Shown here piece by piece: positions 43,866 to 56,940 of a stretch of 64,000 nt of DNA; position 1 is the stretch's first letter, and every line of letters begins with the position of its first letter. Below the pieces are notes generated by a model that made no database searches, was not told the origin of the DNA, and was given only the letters and a program-made list of their open reading frames with translations. The translations under genes and the position numbers were made by a program. This DNA is from Wurfbainia villosa (taxonomy: Eukaryota; Streptophyta; Magnoliopsida; Zingiberales; Zingiberaceae): NCBI GenBank assembly GCA_025175895.1, contig CM045990.1, forward strand, positions 58,405,704 to 58,469,703. The letters are read 5' to 3'.

Positions 43866-45484
43866 ATGGCCCATCTCGAGGGTTTTAGCACCGTCCGACC
43901 TCCGTTTTACAACGGAGATGATTTCCGTTACTGGAAAGGTCGGATGGAATGCTTTCTCAAAACCCAAATTGAGATGTGGATCATAATTCAAACGGGTTTC
44001 ACACTTCCGACCAATGAAGTGGGTGACTCCTTGGATTATGATCAATGGACCGTGCAACAAAACGACAAGTCGGCCGATGCCAAGGCAACACAAATCCTCC
44101 AATGCGGCTTGTCCAAGGAGGAGCTAAATCGCGTCGGCCCCTTCATAAGCGCAAAAGATCTTTGGACAAAACTAATCGAGTTACACGAAGGATCAGATCA
44201 AGCTAAGGTTTGCAAACGTGATTTGTTATTCAATAAATTGTACACACTAAAAATGCAGGAACACGAGTCCGCGACGCAACTCCACGCCCGTGTCCAAGAC
44301 ATAGTCAACAACCTAATCGGGCAAAAGGTGAAAACCGCGACCTTATTAGGTATGTCCTAAACTCTTTTCCGAGGACTACCTTATGGGCATCCATGGTTGA
44401 TGCCTATAAGGTCTCCAAGGACCTTTCTAAAATTAGGTTAGATGAACTCTTTTCGGATTTCGAATTACATGAACAATCCAACTCGGAACCCGAGAGGGGT
44501 ATAGCCTTGTTTGCAGGTTCAAAGAAGAAGAAAATCGCAAGCAAGCCACCACCACCCGAGGAGGAAGATGAGTCCGAAGAAGAAGTTGACCCAGAGTTGA
44601 CTGCCGAACTAATGAACCTAGCTCGAAGGATAGCCAAGGGACGAAAGCGAACCACGACTCGACCCAACCAAGGTAAGTCTAAAAGTTCTAACATTAGGTG
44701 TTATGAGTGTAACAGGTTTGGACACATCAAGTCCGAGTGCCCCAAGCTCAACCACCAAGCACCTAAGCACAAGAAGGCCCTCAACGCGACATGGGAAGAA
44801 GCGTCATCCGAAGAAGACGAAGACCACGTCTTCATGGCGAAGTCGATTGAGTCCATACCGAGACCGAACTTGAGTCGAACTCGAGGATGACTTTGACCAC
44901 GGTTACCTTCAAGTCAAGCCACGGATACGCATCCGGTTCAAAAGATACCCTTAAGGTGAGTCGAGATTTATTTAATACTTTACATAATACGGTTAGGTTT
45001 TTGTCTAGGAAGTTAGCTAAGTCCGAGTCCAAGGTCGAGACCCTTGTTGAGGAGGTTAAACTCCTCAAACACGAGGTCTCCCTAACCTCTTCGACTAGTC
45101 GAGTTCAAGAGAAGGACTCAACTCGTTTTGAAAAGCTCGAAGTTGAGAACTCTCTCTTGAAAAGTCAAGTCGAAGATCTTAGGAACACGTTGGAAAGGTT
45201 CGCCGGGATCCAAAGGACTTGACCTCCTACTTGGATCTCAAAGGGCCGTGTACAACAAGGCTGGACTCGGGTTTAACTCAAACACGACTAATAGGTCGTA
45301 TATGTCGATTGTAAGTCGACATAAGAAACATGTCCAAGCATGGGTCCCTAAGAACTTTTTGATTTCAACTCTAGGATCCAACCCGTACTGGGTTCCCAAG
45401 GACCAAATCCACTATGTGGATAGACCGAACCGATTCAACGGTCTAGGGGGAGCCAGTACAAAACATGTTTGTGCTTTAACTTAG
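43866..45484 (+). pseudogene. E2 gag, frameshifted
   Basis: Gag core in 43866-44360 (MAHLEGFSTV start, a YWKGRMECFL block, WTKLIELHEG, then ATQLHARVQDIVNNL). After a frameshift, 44393-44890 carries an acidic stretch and the zinc knuckle CX2CX4HX4C (Cys-Tyr-Glu-Cys, near 44699-44740). After another, 44887-45222 is a long predicted coiled coil and 45248-45484 the conserved C-terminus ending in a basic WVPK segment. Against E1 the small losses are at 44045-44075 and 44313-44335, each a few bases. The product would assemble particles if the frame were whole. Confidence 0.86.
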
Positions 45485-46059
45485 AAATTGCATGTTTTAA
45501 CTTAGAATGTTTATGATTTAACTTAGAAATTGCATGCTTTAACTTAGAAAGTTTGTACTTTAAAACTTGTGAACTCACTTAGAACAAAAACATAACCAAC
45601 TAAAATTTTTCGAAAAGATTGAGCCTCGGGGAGCCTCTTTTCAAATAACCAACTAAAATCCTTCGAAAAGATTGAGCCTCGGGGAGCCTCTTTTCAAAAA
45701 TAACTAGTTAGACGAGGAAATAATTTTAGGTGAGTCAAGTCATCATTTTCTTGAAAATGGCTTTGTCTAAGGAAGTGGTCGATGATCCGATAAAAGAAGG
45801 CCCTGTGCCTCGCCACGACACGGAAGCCATGATCTTGAAAAGGTAAACTTGACAAGCCTAGGTTAAATCCAAATCTAACATAAAATTACTTGAACCTAAA
45901 TCCACTTAATCAACTTAATTGGAAGTCATCTCAAAAAAAAAACACATAAGTATAACATGCTTGATCATATAGACTTCGGTGAGATGACCTAGGGTTAACA
46001 ACTTACAACCAATTTTCTTAACAAAAAATCTAACATCCAATCCAACCACCTTGTGTGTA
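45485..46059 (+). other. E2 gag-pol spacer
   Basis: No frame over 60 codons. Contains a direct repeat of ~55 bases (AACCAACTAAAAT ... GAGCCTCGGGGAGCC, near 45594 and 45647), also present in E1 (53873 and 53927). It lies between gag and protease, where Sireviruses often have extra sequence. Confidence 0.6.
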
Positions 46060-47150
46060 GGATCAATGGATGTTGGACGTGATTGCTCGACACATGGCCA
46101 GGATCAACTCAAATTCAAAGCTTCGATTCAAGCGACAAGGATCGGTAGCCTTTGGGAATAACGGCAAGCTCAAAATCATCGGATCGGGTGATATCGAGCT
46201 TAACAAATTTTGTTATTAAAAATGTATTACTTGTAGAGAATTTTGAATATAACTTACTTAGTGTAAGCCAATTGTGTGATAATAACTATAAGGTTATATT
46301 TCTAGAAAATGAATGCATAATTAATACCAACGAAACCTCTAAAACAATTCTTAAAGGAACTAGAAATAACAACATTTATACGATCAATTTAACCAACTCC
46401 TCAACTAAGTGTCTTATGACACGGCAAGAGGAATCATGGTTGTGGCACCGACGACTCGGTCACTCACACCCAAGACTCGTCCACAAGATGAGTCAGAGTG
46501 GCTTAGTCAGAGGCTTACCCAACCTCAACAACTTGGTTAATAAAATCTGTAATGCTTGTCAACAAGGAAAACAACCTAGGACACAACACAAGTTAACTAA
46601 TCAAGAACGAACCTCAAGTGTACTTGAGCTCCTGCATATGGATCTATTCGATTCACATGGAGCCAAGTCTCTCAATAGAAGTCAATATTGCTTAGTCATA
46701 ATTGACGACTACTCCAGGTTTACCTGGGTTAGGTTCATCAAACATAAAAATGATACCCTAGATCAATTAATTAATCTATTCAAATTAATCGAGAATCAAA
46801 AAGACCTTAAGGTTAAAAGACTTAGAAGCGATCATGGTGGTGAATTCGAAAATCAAAGGTTCACCGACTTCTGTAACCTAAACGGATACCACCATGAATT
46901 CTCTTGCCCTAGGACCCCTCAACAAAATGGCCTAGTGGAGCGGAAAAACCGAACTCTACAAGAAGCCGCTAGGACCATGTTGAGCGAATACGACCTACCC
47001 GATAGGTTTTGGGTGGAAAAGCACGGCTTGCTATGTCCAAAATAGGATCCTTATGGTAAAGAGGCACCTTAAGACCTTGACGAGATTTATCACGATAAAA
47101 TACCTAACATCAAGTACTTTAGGTATTTGGGTGTAAGGTACATATCCTAA
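46060..47150 (+). pseudogene. E2 protease remnant and integrase
   Basis: 46060-46200 holds the protease entry (QWMLD, then a His-Met-like block); the Asp-Ser-Gly triad region is scrambled at 46075-46090. Integrase is open from 46152 to 47045: WLWHRRLGHSHPRL with the zinc-binding His pair, CNACQQGK with the Cys pair, LHMDLFDSH with the first Asp, VIIDDYSRFTW, RSDHGGEFENQRF and PQQNGLVERKNRT with the catalytic Glu. A stop at 47043 ends it and the C-terminal domain follows in other frames to ~47270. Confidence 0.85.
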
Positions 47151-47284
47151 ACACTAAGGATTACCTAGGAAATTTACATCCAAAACCACAGGAATCTTTC
47201 TAGGATACTCGACTACAAGTAGAGCTTATAGAGTATATAACCACGACACCCTTAGAGTCGAGGAGACTATCAATGTAGTGTTCG

Positions 47285-48260
47285 ATGAAGGACATGAACC
47301 TACAAAACCCCCGGCAACCCCAATTAGCGAGCCGATTCATACTAGACCTTACTCGATCCGAGATCGGGTCTAGTGTTAATCCTAACCTAAGTCAACCTAG
47401 TCACTCTATTGATCAAGTGATAGATGACTCCAACCAAACTAGTGTTCAACCAAGTCACCCCATTGATCAAGCATTAGGTGACACAAACCCAACCCAATCT
47501 AGGACTACTAACCACCCTATCGATCAAGTGATAGGAGATCCTAATCTAGGAGTTCGAACTAGAGCATCCTATAGGAACCTTAGTCAAATTTCCTTAATTT
47601 CAAAGATAGAACCCAAATCAATTGAACAAGCTCTTCTTGATCCCGATTGGATTATTGCAATGCAAGAAGAGCTAGCTCAATTTACTAGGAACGAGGGGTG
47701 GGAATTAGTACCACCACCTAAAGACAAAACGATAATTGGAACAAGGTGGGTGTTTCGAAATAAGCTTGATGATAAAGGTGAAGTAGTTAGAAACAAGGCT
47801 AGGTTAGTCGCCAAAGGTTTTAGCCAAGTCGAAGGCTTAGATTACGATGAAACCTATGCCCCAGTAGCTAGACTCGAATCCATTCGAATGTTGCTAGCTT
47901 ATGCCGCACATCGAGGATTTAAGCTATTTCAAATGGATGTTAAGTCGGCATTCCTAAATGGATACATTAAAGAAGAAGTTTATGTTAGCCAACCCCCAGG
48001 ATTCGAAAATCTAGATAAACCCGACCATGTTCTAAAACTTAAGAAAGCTCTCTATGGACTTAAACAAGCTCCTCGAGCTTGGTACGAGAGACTTTCAATC
48101 CATCTTAAGTCAAAAGGGTTTAACCAAGGCTTAGTTGACCCAACTCTCTTTGTAAAAACCTTAGGTAAAGAAATATTCATAGCTCAAATTTACGATGATA
48201 TAATTTTGGAACCTCTAACTCAGCCTTACTAAACGAGTTCGTTTACTCATGGAAAGTGAG
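47285..48260 (+). pseudogene. E2 reverse transcriptase
   Basis: 315 open codons from 47285. The N-terminal third is the linker, with three runs of a HPIDQ-type repeat; RT starts near residue 110 (WIIAMQEELAQF). QMDVKSAFLNG and GLKQAPRAWYERL are intact. The catalytic motif reads Tyr-Asp-Asp (IYDDIILE, near 48193) because three bases present in E1 are missing. The frame shifts soon after and ends at 48232. Confidence 0.86.
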
Positions 48261-49120
48261 TTCAAATGAACTTGGTAGGCGAGTTAAGTTTCTTTTTAGG
48301 TCTACAAATTAAACAAACTAAGGATGGTATATACCTATATCAACAAAAATACACTAAGGAGTTAATTAAAAGATTTGGAATGCAAGACGCTAAGGTAATA
48401 AACACCCCAATGGCGATAAATGTTAACATAGGAGAAGACCTAGAAAGTAAGTCCATTGACTTAAAGTACTATAGGAGCACAATAGGAAGTCTTCTATACT
48501 TAATCATGAGTCGACCCGACATCCTATTCGCAGTAAGTATGTGCGCCAGGTTTCAAACCTGTGCTAAGGAGTCTCACCTAACCCTAGTTAAGCGTATCCT
48601 TAGATATCTAAAGGGTACACTTAATGTCGGTATTTGGTATCCTAGATCTACCGAGTTCAACTATTCGGCTACTCCGATTCGGATTATGCGGTAGTAAACT
48701 CGGCGAAAGAGCACGAGTGGTTGTTGTCAACTACTCTCGAGTCTAGTGAGTTGGTGCGAGGGAAGCAACATTGTGTTGCCTTATCTACCACCGGCTAATA
48801 CGCTATCGCGATGGGTGAGTGTGTCACCCAACTTCTTTGGATGAAGCACACTCTCCGAGACTTTAAGTTGAGACTTCACAATACTAAACTTCACGAGATA
48901 ACATTAGTTCAATTAATCTTACTAAGAATCCAATATGTCACTCTAGGACCAAACATATAGAAGTCAAACACCATTTCATTCGAGAACATGTAGCCAACGG
49001 AGCCATACAACTCAATATGTTGAATCAAGTCTAACCTAGCAGACATATTTACTAAACCCCTACCCGAAGCCGAATTTAGTCTATTAAGACGAAAATTGGG
49101 CATGTGCGTAATAGAATAAG
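48261..49120 (+). pseudogene. E2 RT thumb and RNase H
   Basis: 48266-48694 is open for 142 codons: GELSFFLGLQIKQ, RFGMQDAKVINTPMA and SRPDILFAVS, ending in the RNase H entry. The rest (48695-49120) is recognisable by comparison with E1 (RKSTSG-, STT- and KHIEVKHHFI-coding regions) but broken by multiple indels. Confidence 0.8.
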
Positions 49121-49972
49121 AACTTGCAAACTATATTTTCTTACTACTATTTCTTATTTTTCATTTTGATGGAACTAGCATAGGACATACCTTAGATATC
49201 ATGCACCTATAGATTTAAGGAGCCAGTATATCTCACAACACATAGGACTAATGTGTTTGTGTACTTAGCCACGTAGATGGGCGTGAGATGTTAGGACCCT
49301 ACTCGGTTCCAAGATGTAGATCAAGTGCGTCAATATGAACCTGGAGTATAAATATGCAACTAATATTAACCAACTCTAATCAGGACTTGTTGATAATATC
49401 ATTTCAATCAAGTCAAACTAGAGTTGAACATTTAGATGAATTATTTTCACATACTATTTTTAAAATCATCATGCTTGGACTTAGGGTTTTCTTAAAACCC
49501 CCCCACTTTTTCCTTGATTTATGTCAAAAGGGGGAGAAAAGGCCAAAGTTAAGGTTCAAGAAAAGGCCAAAGTTAAATTTCAAATTTTTGAAATTGATAG
49601 CTTAACTTAAAACTTTGATTCTGGCCTAAGTTAATCTTCGTAATTGAAAACTTTAAAGGCACAAGTTAAGAAATCAAAAGTTAAACCTTTTGAATAATTA
49701 ACCTTTGACTTAACTTTTGATTACTTAACTTGCACTTATTTTTGACTCTATAGCCTAAGTTAAGTAATGCAATTTAATTAACTCATTATCTTTTGTGTTT
49801 GGACAGCTAAATGTCTTTTACACGTACTAACCCTGGGTCACGGGGAGGGTTCCTCTAAGGGGAGAACTTGAGAAATATTTTTACTACTCCTACTTTTGCT
49901 TCTTGTCTTTACTGTTTCATGCACTTAATTTCTTAACTTTGTGTGTTTTGCCATATATCAAAAAGGGGAGAT
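49121..49972 (+). other. E2 3' non-coding region with polypurine tracts
   Basis: AT-rich. GGGGGAG or GGGGAG tracts at about 49530, 49858 and next to the LTR (AAAAAGGGGAGAT, 49960-49972). A 49354-49605 frame has no domain. Confidence 0.7.
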
Positions 49973-51064
49973 TGTTGGTGCAAAGGAGGCACCAAAATCG
50001 AACCTCGTGTTTTGATTATAGCAAAGACACAAAAGTTAAGTCTATTTTGTTTTCTCACGAGCCAATCGAGTGTGCGTAAGATTGATATAGCCGAGTCGAA
50101 GGCTAGCGACACCCGAGGAAGCCGGTGAGCGGGCGACACTCGAGTTACTTCGAGGGAGCCAAGGAATCGAGTGGAAGGCCGGAAGCAAAAGTGACATGTA
50201 AGTATCGAGGTAAGCTCGTGTGTGCGAGAGTAAGTAAGGTCGATCCTCTTTACGGGATGATCTTAAGCGAGATCCACCAAAGACATCTTATAGATGGTCT
50301 AGGTCGAGATCGATGGTCGACGACCATCAAAATTATGTTTTTATTGAGCTAACCTTTGACTTGCGGCAAGCATCGATCATTGCCCGGCTTGGAGGACTCA
50401 TTGCCGTGTATCGATCAGTGAAGGTTCATCAATCGTGATCTTGCCATCGATCGTGATGATGGCCATCGATCGTGATGGTCAATGATCAGATTCGAGGAGT
50501 CAAGGCTTATCACTCCACCTCAAAGCGGTTTGGTGTCCATTTGTGATTGGTTGAAGACCCACTCGAAAAGGGGCTCAAAGGCTATAAAAGGAGGGCCAAA
50601 CCTAGGGTTTTAACAACAATTCTAAGCCTCCAAAGTCTCGGCTGCAACTCTCGACAGCGAAGTCCTTCTTTCCGACGTCTAGGTTTAACTTTCCTTTATT
50701 TTTATCGTCGGTTTTAATTTTTGTTATCGTTGCTCATTTACAATCTTCGAAGCTATTTTTCTATCGTAACGAGGAGAGGGGGAGTGTCCCTCTACCTCAA
50801 GTTTTTTTGTATCGATTAACTCCTACCTCCAACGAGGAGGAGTTTGTTTAGTGATTTGCCCTCCGTGCGTGGTCAAGGACCACTAGGGCCTTGGAGTAGT
50901 AGCCTTCGGCTACGAACCAAGTAAATATCTTGTTTCTATTGTCTTCTTTACTTTTTGTTTTGCTTATCTTTCCGCTGCGTATATTTCTTTTGAAACGAAT
51001 TCGAAAAAGTTTTTTTTCTTTCGCTATTCACCCCCCCCCTCTAGCGAACCGCATTGATCCAACA
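49973..51064 (+). repeat. E2 3' LTR, 1092 bp
   Basis: Matches 42287-43373 apart from many one- to three-base differences in CNG-type contexts (50060-50160). TATAAAA at 50583-50589. Confidence 0.9.
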
Positions 51065-51692
51065 GCCATCAGTCGACTGATGATGGCCATCAGTCGACTG
51101 ATGGTCAATGATCAGATTCGAGGAGTCAAGGCTTATCACTCCACCTCAAAGCGGTTTGGTGTCCATTTGTGATTGGTTGAAGACCCACTCGAAAAGGGGC
51201 TCAAAGGCTATAAAAGGAGGGCCAAACCTAGGGTTTTAACAACAATTCTAAGCTTCCAAAAAGTCTCCGCAAAGCTACCGACAACAACGTGCTTCTTCTT
51301 CTCCGACGTCTAGGTTTCATTTCCTTTATTTTTGTACGTCGGTTTTAATTTTAGTGTCGTTGCTCATTTACATTCTTCGAAGCTATTTTTCTATCGTAAC
51401 GAGGAGAGGGGGAGTGTCCCTCTACCTCAAGTTTTTTTGTATCGATTAACTCCTACCTCCAACGAGGAGGAGTTTGTTTAGTGATTTGCCCTCCGTATGG
51501 TCAAGGACCACTAGGGCCTTGGAGTAGTAGCCTCGCCACTGAACCAAGTAAAACCTTTGTCTCTCTTGTTTTTACATTTACATTCCGCTGCGATTAATTA
51601 TCTCTTGAGTTTTTAACACGAACATCAAAAAAGAAAAATTTTCTATCGCTATTCACCCCCCCCCCCTTTAGCGCTCATTTCGATCCAACAAT

Positions 51693-51705
51693 TGGTATCA
51701 GAGCC
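51693..51705 (+). promoter_or_regulatory. primer binding site, E1
   Basis: TGGTATCAGAGCC two bases after the E1 5' LTR; initiator tRNA-Met type. Confidence 0.88.
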
Positions 51706-52189
51706 GGGGGCGCTTAGATTTGGTGAAACCACCAATCTAACATTTTTTTCCAGATTTGTTTTTCGCTTTAAATTTTTCTCCTCAAGACTACTAATCCAAG
51801 ACGAAGTCTTGGTACTCTTCGCTTGATTTTGTTTTGCAAGTATTCGCTTTTGGAGTAGCCGACGGTCAAACGGGCATAACTTTTCGTCATAAGTTGACCT
51901 ACGACACGGTCTACCTACCAAATCAAGCTCGCAGAGATCTACACTTCTTATTGGGGTTTACCCCGTAACAAGCTGTTGTCATCCTCAAAAATCGACGTTT
52001 AGTAGCCTTCGGGACATCAAGGTTGTGAGTACTTACTTTTATTTAGTTTCTTATTTCTTTGCTTAACTTTCTATTTTTCATTTATTTCTTTTATTTCAAG
52101 ACTACTAATCCAAGACGTAAGTCTTGGTACTTTCGTGTATTTTTGTTGTTGCTAGGTTTTCATTTTAGTCTCCTTGTCTTTTTGTTCTA
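51706..52189 (+). other. E1 untranslated leader
   Basis: Collinear with 43389-43865 of E2. The phrase GACTACTAATCCAAGACG occurs twice in each leader (51786 and 52100 here; 43464 and 43778 in E2), a conserved direct repeat. No gene. Confidence 0.6.
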
Positions 52190-53560
52190 ATGGCCCATCT
52201 CGAGGGTTTTAGCACCGTCCGACCTCCGTTTTACAACGGAGATGATTTCCGTTACTGGAAAGGTCGGATGGAATGCTTTCTCACAACCCAAATCGAGATG
52301 TGGATCATAATCCAAACGGGTTTCACACTTCCGACTAATGAAGTGGGTGACTCCTTGGATTATGATCAATGGACCGTTGCAACAAAACGACAAGTCGAAG
52401 CCGATGCCAAGGCAACACAAATCCTCCAATGCGGCTTGTCCAAGGAGGAGCTAAATCGCGTCGGCCCCTTCATAAGCGCAAAGGATCTTTGGACAAAGCT
52501 AATCGAGTTACACGAAGGATCGGATCAAGCTAAGGTTTGCAAACGTGATTTGTTATTCAATAAATTGTACACACTAAAAATGCAGGAACACGAGTCCGCG
52601 ACGCAACTCCACGCCTGTGTCCAAGACATAGTCAACAACCTACACGCAATCGGGCAAAAGGTCGAAAACCGCGACCTTATTAGGTATGTCCTAAACTCTT
52701 TTCCGAGGACTACCTTATGGGCATCCATGGTTGATGCCTATAAGGTCTCCAAGGACCTTTCTAAAATTAGGTTAGAAGAACTCTTTCGGATTTCAATTAC
52801 ATGAACAATCCAACTGAACCCGAGAGGGGTATAGCCTTGTTTGCAGTGTTCAAAGAAGAAGAAAATCGCAAGCTACCACCACCCGAGGAGGAAGATGAGT
52901 CCAAGAAGAAGTTGATTTGCTTAAGAGTATCCTTCGCAAGGACGTAAGAGCTAACCAAGAGTATTCAGCAATACGTAACTGAACGAAGCACAACCCAAGG
53001 TAAATCTAAAAGTTCTAACATTAGGTGTTATGAGTGTAACAGGTTTGGACATATCAAGTCCGAGTGCCCCAAGCTCAACCACCAAGCACCTAAGCACAAG
53101 AAGGCCCTCAACGCGACATGGGAAGAAGCGTCATCCAAGAAGGCGAAGACCACGTCTTCATGGCGAAATCGATTAGTCGGACACGGAGACCGAAGAACTT
53201 GAGTCGAACACGAGGATGACTCGGACTCTGAAGCTACCTTCAAGTCAAGCCACGGATCGCATCCGGTTCAAAAGATACCCTTAAAGTAAGTCGAAAATTA
53301 TTTAATACTTTACAAAATACGGTTGGTTTTTGTCTAGGAAATTAGTTAAATCCGAGTCCAAGGTCGAGACCCTAGTTGAGGAAGTTAAACTCCTCAAACA
53401 CGAGGTCTCCTAACCTCTTCGACTAGTCGAGTTCAGAGAAGGACTCAACTCGGGTTGAAAAACTCGGTTGAGAACTCTCTCTTGAAAAGTCAAGTCGAAG
53501 ATCTTAGGAACGCGTTGGAAAGGTTCGCCGGGATCCAAAGGACTTGACCTCCTACTTGGA
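52190..53560 (+). pseudogene. E1 gag, frameshifted
   Basis: 204 open codons from MAHLEGFSTV cover the Gag core without the breaks of E2, including WTKLIELHEG and the MVDAYKVSKDL block. Frame is lost at ~52790 and the next ~180 bases are scrambled relative to E2. The zinc knuckle region (Cys-Tyr-Glu-Cys, 53029 on) and the coiled coil (53290-53540) are present but out of frame with each other. Confidence 0.84.
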
Positions 53561-54349
53561 TCTCAAAGGGCCGTGTACAACAAGGCTGGACTAGGGTTTA
53601 ACTCAAACGCGACTAATAGGTCGTATATGTCGATCGTAAGTAGACATAAAAAATGTGTCCAAGCATGGGTCCCTAAGACCACTTTGATTTCAACTCTAGG
53701 ATCTAACTACGTCTTTGGGTTCCCAGGACCAAATCCACTATGTGGATAGACCGAACCGATTCAACGGTCTAGGGAGCGATACAAAATATGTTTGTGCTTT
53801 AACTTAGAAATTGCATGTTTTAACTTAGAAAGTTTGTGCTTTAAAACTTGTGAACTCTCTTAGAACACGTACATAACCAACTAAAATTCTTCGAAAAGAT
53901 TGAGCCTCGGGGAGCCTCTTTTCAAATAACCAACTAAAATCCTTTGAAAAGATTGAGCCTCGGGGAGCCTCTTTTCAAAAATAACCAGTTAGACTAGGAA
54001 ATGATCTTAGGTGAGTCCAGTCATCATTTTCTTGAACATGGTTTTGTCTAAGGAAGTGATCGATGATCTGATAAAAGAAGGCCCCTGTACCTCGCCACGA
54101 CCTGGAAGCCATGATCTTGAAAAGGTAAACTTGACAAGCCTAGGGTTAAATCCAAATCTAACATAAAATTACTTGAACCTAAATCCACTTAATCAACTTA
54201 ATTGGAAATCATCTCACAAAAAAAATACATAAGTATAACATGCTTGATCACATAGACTCAGGTGAGATGACCTAGGTTTAACAACTTACAACCAATTTAA
54301 ATTTTAAAAAAAAAATATCTAACATCCAATCCAACCACCTTGTGTGTAG
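53561..54349 (+). other. E1 gag C-terminus remnant and gag-pol spacer
   Basis: Collinear with 45225-46060 of E2, including the duplicated GAGCCTCGGGGAGCC segment. The basic WVPK-type C-terminus of Gag is traceable near 53660 but shifted. No open frame of note. Confidence 0.55.
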
Positions 54350-55560
54350 GATCAATGGATGTTGGACGGTTGCTCCCACATGGAGGGATCAACTCAAATT
54401 CACAAAGCTTGATTCAAGCGACAAGGATCGGTAGCCTTTGGGAATAACGGCAAGCTCAAAATCATCGGATCGGGTGATATTGAGCTTAATTCAAATTTTG
54501 TTATTCAAAATGTATTACTAGTAGAAAATTTTGAATATAATTTACTTAGTGTAAGCCAATTGTGTGATAATAACTATAAGGTCATATTTCTAGAAAATGA
54601 ATGCATAATTAATACCAGCGAAACCTCTAAAACAATTCTTAAAGGAACTAGAAATAACAACATTTATACAATCAACTTAACTAACTCCTCAACTAAGTGT
54701 CTTATGACACGGCAAGAGGAAACATGGTTGTGGCACCGACGACTCGGTCACTCACACCCAAGACTCATCTACAAGATGAGTCAGAGTGACTTAGTCGAAA
54801 GGTTTGCCTAACCTCAACAACTTGGATAATAAAATATGTAATGCTATCAACAAGGAAAACAATATAGGGCACAACACAAGTTAACTAACCAGAAGCAGAA
54901 CCTCAAGTGTACTTGAGCTCCTGCATATGGATCTATTCGATTCACATGGAGCCAAGTCACTCAATAGAAGTCAATATTGCTTAGTCATAATTGGCGACTA
55001 CTCGAGGTTTACACTTAGGTTCATCAAACATAAAAATGATACCTAGATCAATTAATCAATTTATTCAAATTAATCGAGAATCAAAAGACCTTAAGGTTAA
55101 AAAGACTTAGAAGCGATCATGGTGGTGAATTCGAAAATCAAAGGTTCACCGACTTACGTAACCTAAGCGGATACCACCATGAATTCTCTTGCCCTAGGAC
55201 CCTCAACAAAATGGCCTAGTGGGCGGAAAAACCGAACTCTACAAGAAGCGCTAGGACCATGTTGAGCGAAGTCGACCTGCAGATGGGTTTTGGGGCGTAG
55301 TACGGCTTGCTATGTCCAAAATAGGATCCTTATGGTAAAGAGGCACCTTAAGACCTCGTACGAGATTTATCACGATAAAATACCTAACATCAAGTACTTT
55401 AGGGTATTTGGGTGTAAGGTACATATCCTAAACACTAAGGATTACCTAGGGAAATTTACATCCAAAACCACGAGGAATCTTTCTAGGATACTCGACTAAA
55501 GTAGAGCTTATAGAGTATATAACCACGACACCCTTAGAGTCGAGGAGACTATCAATGTAG
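54350..55560 (+). pseudogene. E1 protease remnant and integrase
   Basis: Protease entry at 54350-54480, catalytic triad region damaged (54360-54390). Integrase is open at 54560-54811 (WLWHRRLGHSHPRLIYKM) and then frameshifted several times. The Cys pair, catalytic Asp region (VIIGDYSR, second Asp replaced by Gly) and RSDHGGEFENQ are traceable; the catalytic Glu block at ~55215 is shifted. 55290-55499 reads the C-terminal domain. Confidence 0.8.
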
Positions 55561-55599
55561 TATTCGATGAAGGACATGAACCTACAAAACCCCGGCAAC

Positions 55600-56940
55600 C
55601 CCAATTAGCGAGTCGATTCATACTAGGCGTTACTGCGATCCGAGATCAGGTCTAGTGTTAATCCTAACCTAAGTCAACCTAGTCACTCTATTGATCAAGT
55701 GATAGATGACTCCAACCAAACTAGTGTTCAACCAAGTCACCCCATTGATCAAGCATTAGGTGACACAAACCCAACCCAATCTAGGACTCAGACTAACCAC
55801 CCTATCGATCAAGTGATAGGAGATCCTAATCTAGGAGTTCGAACTAGAGCATCCTATAGGAACCTTAGTCAAATTTCCTTAATTTCAAAGATAGAACCCA
55901 AATCAATTGAACAAGCTCTTCTTGATCCCGATTGGATTATTGCAATGCAAGAAGAGCTAGCTCAATTTACTAGGAACGAAGTGTGGGAATTAGTACCACC
56001 ACCTAAAGACAAAACGATAATTGGAACAAGGTGGGTGTTTCGAAATAAGCTTGATGATAAAGGTGAAGTAGTTAGAAACAAGGCTAGGTTAGTCGCCAAA
56101 GGATTTAGCCAAGTCGAAGGCTTAGATTACGACGAAACCTATGCCCCAGTAGCTAGACTCGAATCCATTCGAATGTTGCTAGCTTATCACATCGAGGATT
56201 TAAGCTGTTTCAAATGGATGTTAAGTCGGCATTCCTAAATGGATACATTAAAGAAGAAGTTTATGTTAGCCAACCCCCCGAATTCGAAAATCTAGATAAA
56301 CCCGACCATGTTCTAAAACTTAAGAAAGCTCTCTATGGACTTAAACAAGCTCCTCGAGCTTGGTACGAGAGACTTTCAATCCATCTTAAGTCAAAAGGGT
56401 TTAACCAAGGCTTAGTTGACCCAACTCTCTTTGTAAAAACCTTAGGTAAAGAAATATTCATAGCTCAAATTTACGTAGATGATATAATTTTTGGAACCTC
56501 TAACTCAGCCTTACTAAACGAGTTCGTTTCGCTCATGGAAAGTGAGTTCGAAATGAACTTGGTAGGCGAGTTAAGTTTCTTTTTAGGTCTACAAATTAAA
56601 CAAACTAAGGATGGTATATACCTATATCAACAAAAATACACTAAGGAGTTAATTAAAAGATTTGGAATGCAAGACGCTAAGGTAATAAACACCCCAATGG
56701 CAATAAATGTTAACATAGGAGAAGACCTAGAAAGTAAGTCCATTGACTTAAAGTACTATAGGAGCGCAATAGGAAGTCTTCTATACTTAACTGCGAGTCG
56801 ACCCGACATCCTATTCGCAGTAAGTATGTGCGCCAGGTTTCAAACCTTTGCTAAGGAGTCTCACCTAACCCTAGTTAAGCGTATCCTTAGATATCTAAAG
56901 GGTACACTTAATGTCGGTATTTGGTATCCTGGATCTACCG
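55600..56940 (+). pseudogene. E1 reverse transcriptase, near complete
   Basis: Open in 55699-56238 (linker, then RT to RMLLAY) and 56214-57134, overlapping because of one small indel at ~56190. QMDVKSAFLNG, GLKQAPRAWYERL and the catalytic QIYVDDIIFGTSN are intact, followed by FFLGLQIKQ and RFGMQDAKVINTPMA. It is the best RT of family E here and a single indel separates its halves. It would act in the cytoplasmic particle. Confidence 0.88.

Larger units (their letters stand above)
42287..51064 (+). mobile_element. E2: full-length Sirevirus-type element inside the E1 LTR
   Basis: Exact duplication GCCAT (42282-42286 and 51065-51069). LTRs 42287-43373 and 49973-51064. Gag starts at 43866; protease, integrase, RT and RNase H follow to about 49118, then purine tracts. 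Same orientation as E1 and same family. Length 8778 bases. Confidence 0.92.
41798..51690 (+). repeat. E1 5' LTR, split by E2
   Basis: 1110 bases in two pieces (41798-42286, 51070-51690). Four perfect CAGTCGACTG palindromes are at 42207, 42246, 51070 and 51091. TATAAAA at 51209-51215. U5 contains CTATTCACC with a ten-C run. Confidence 0.88.
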
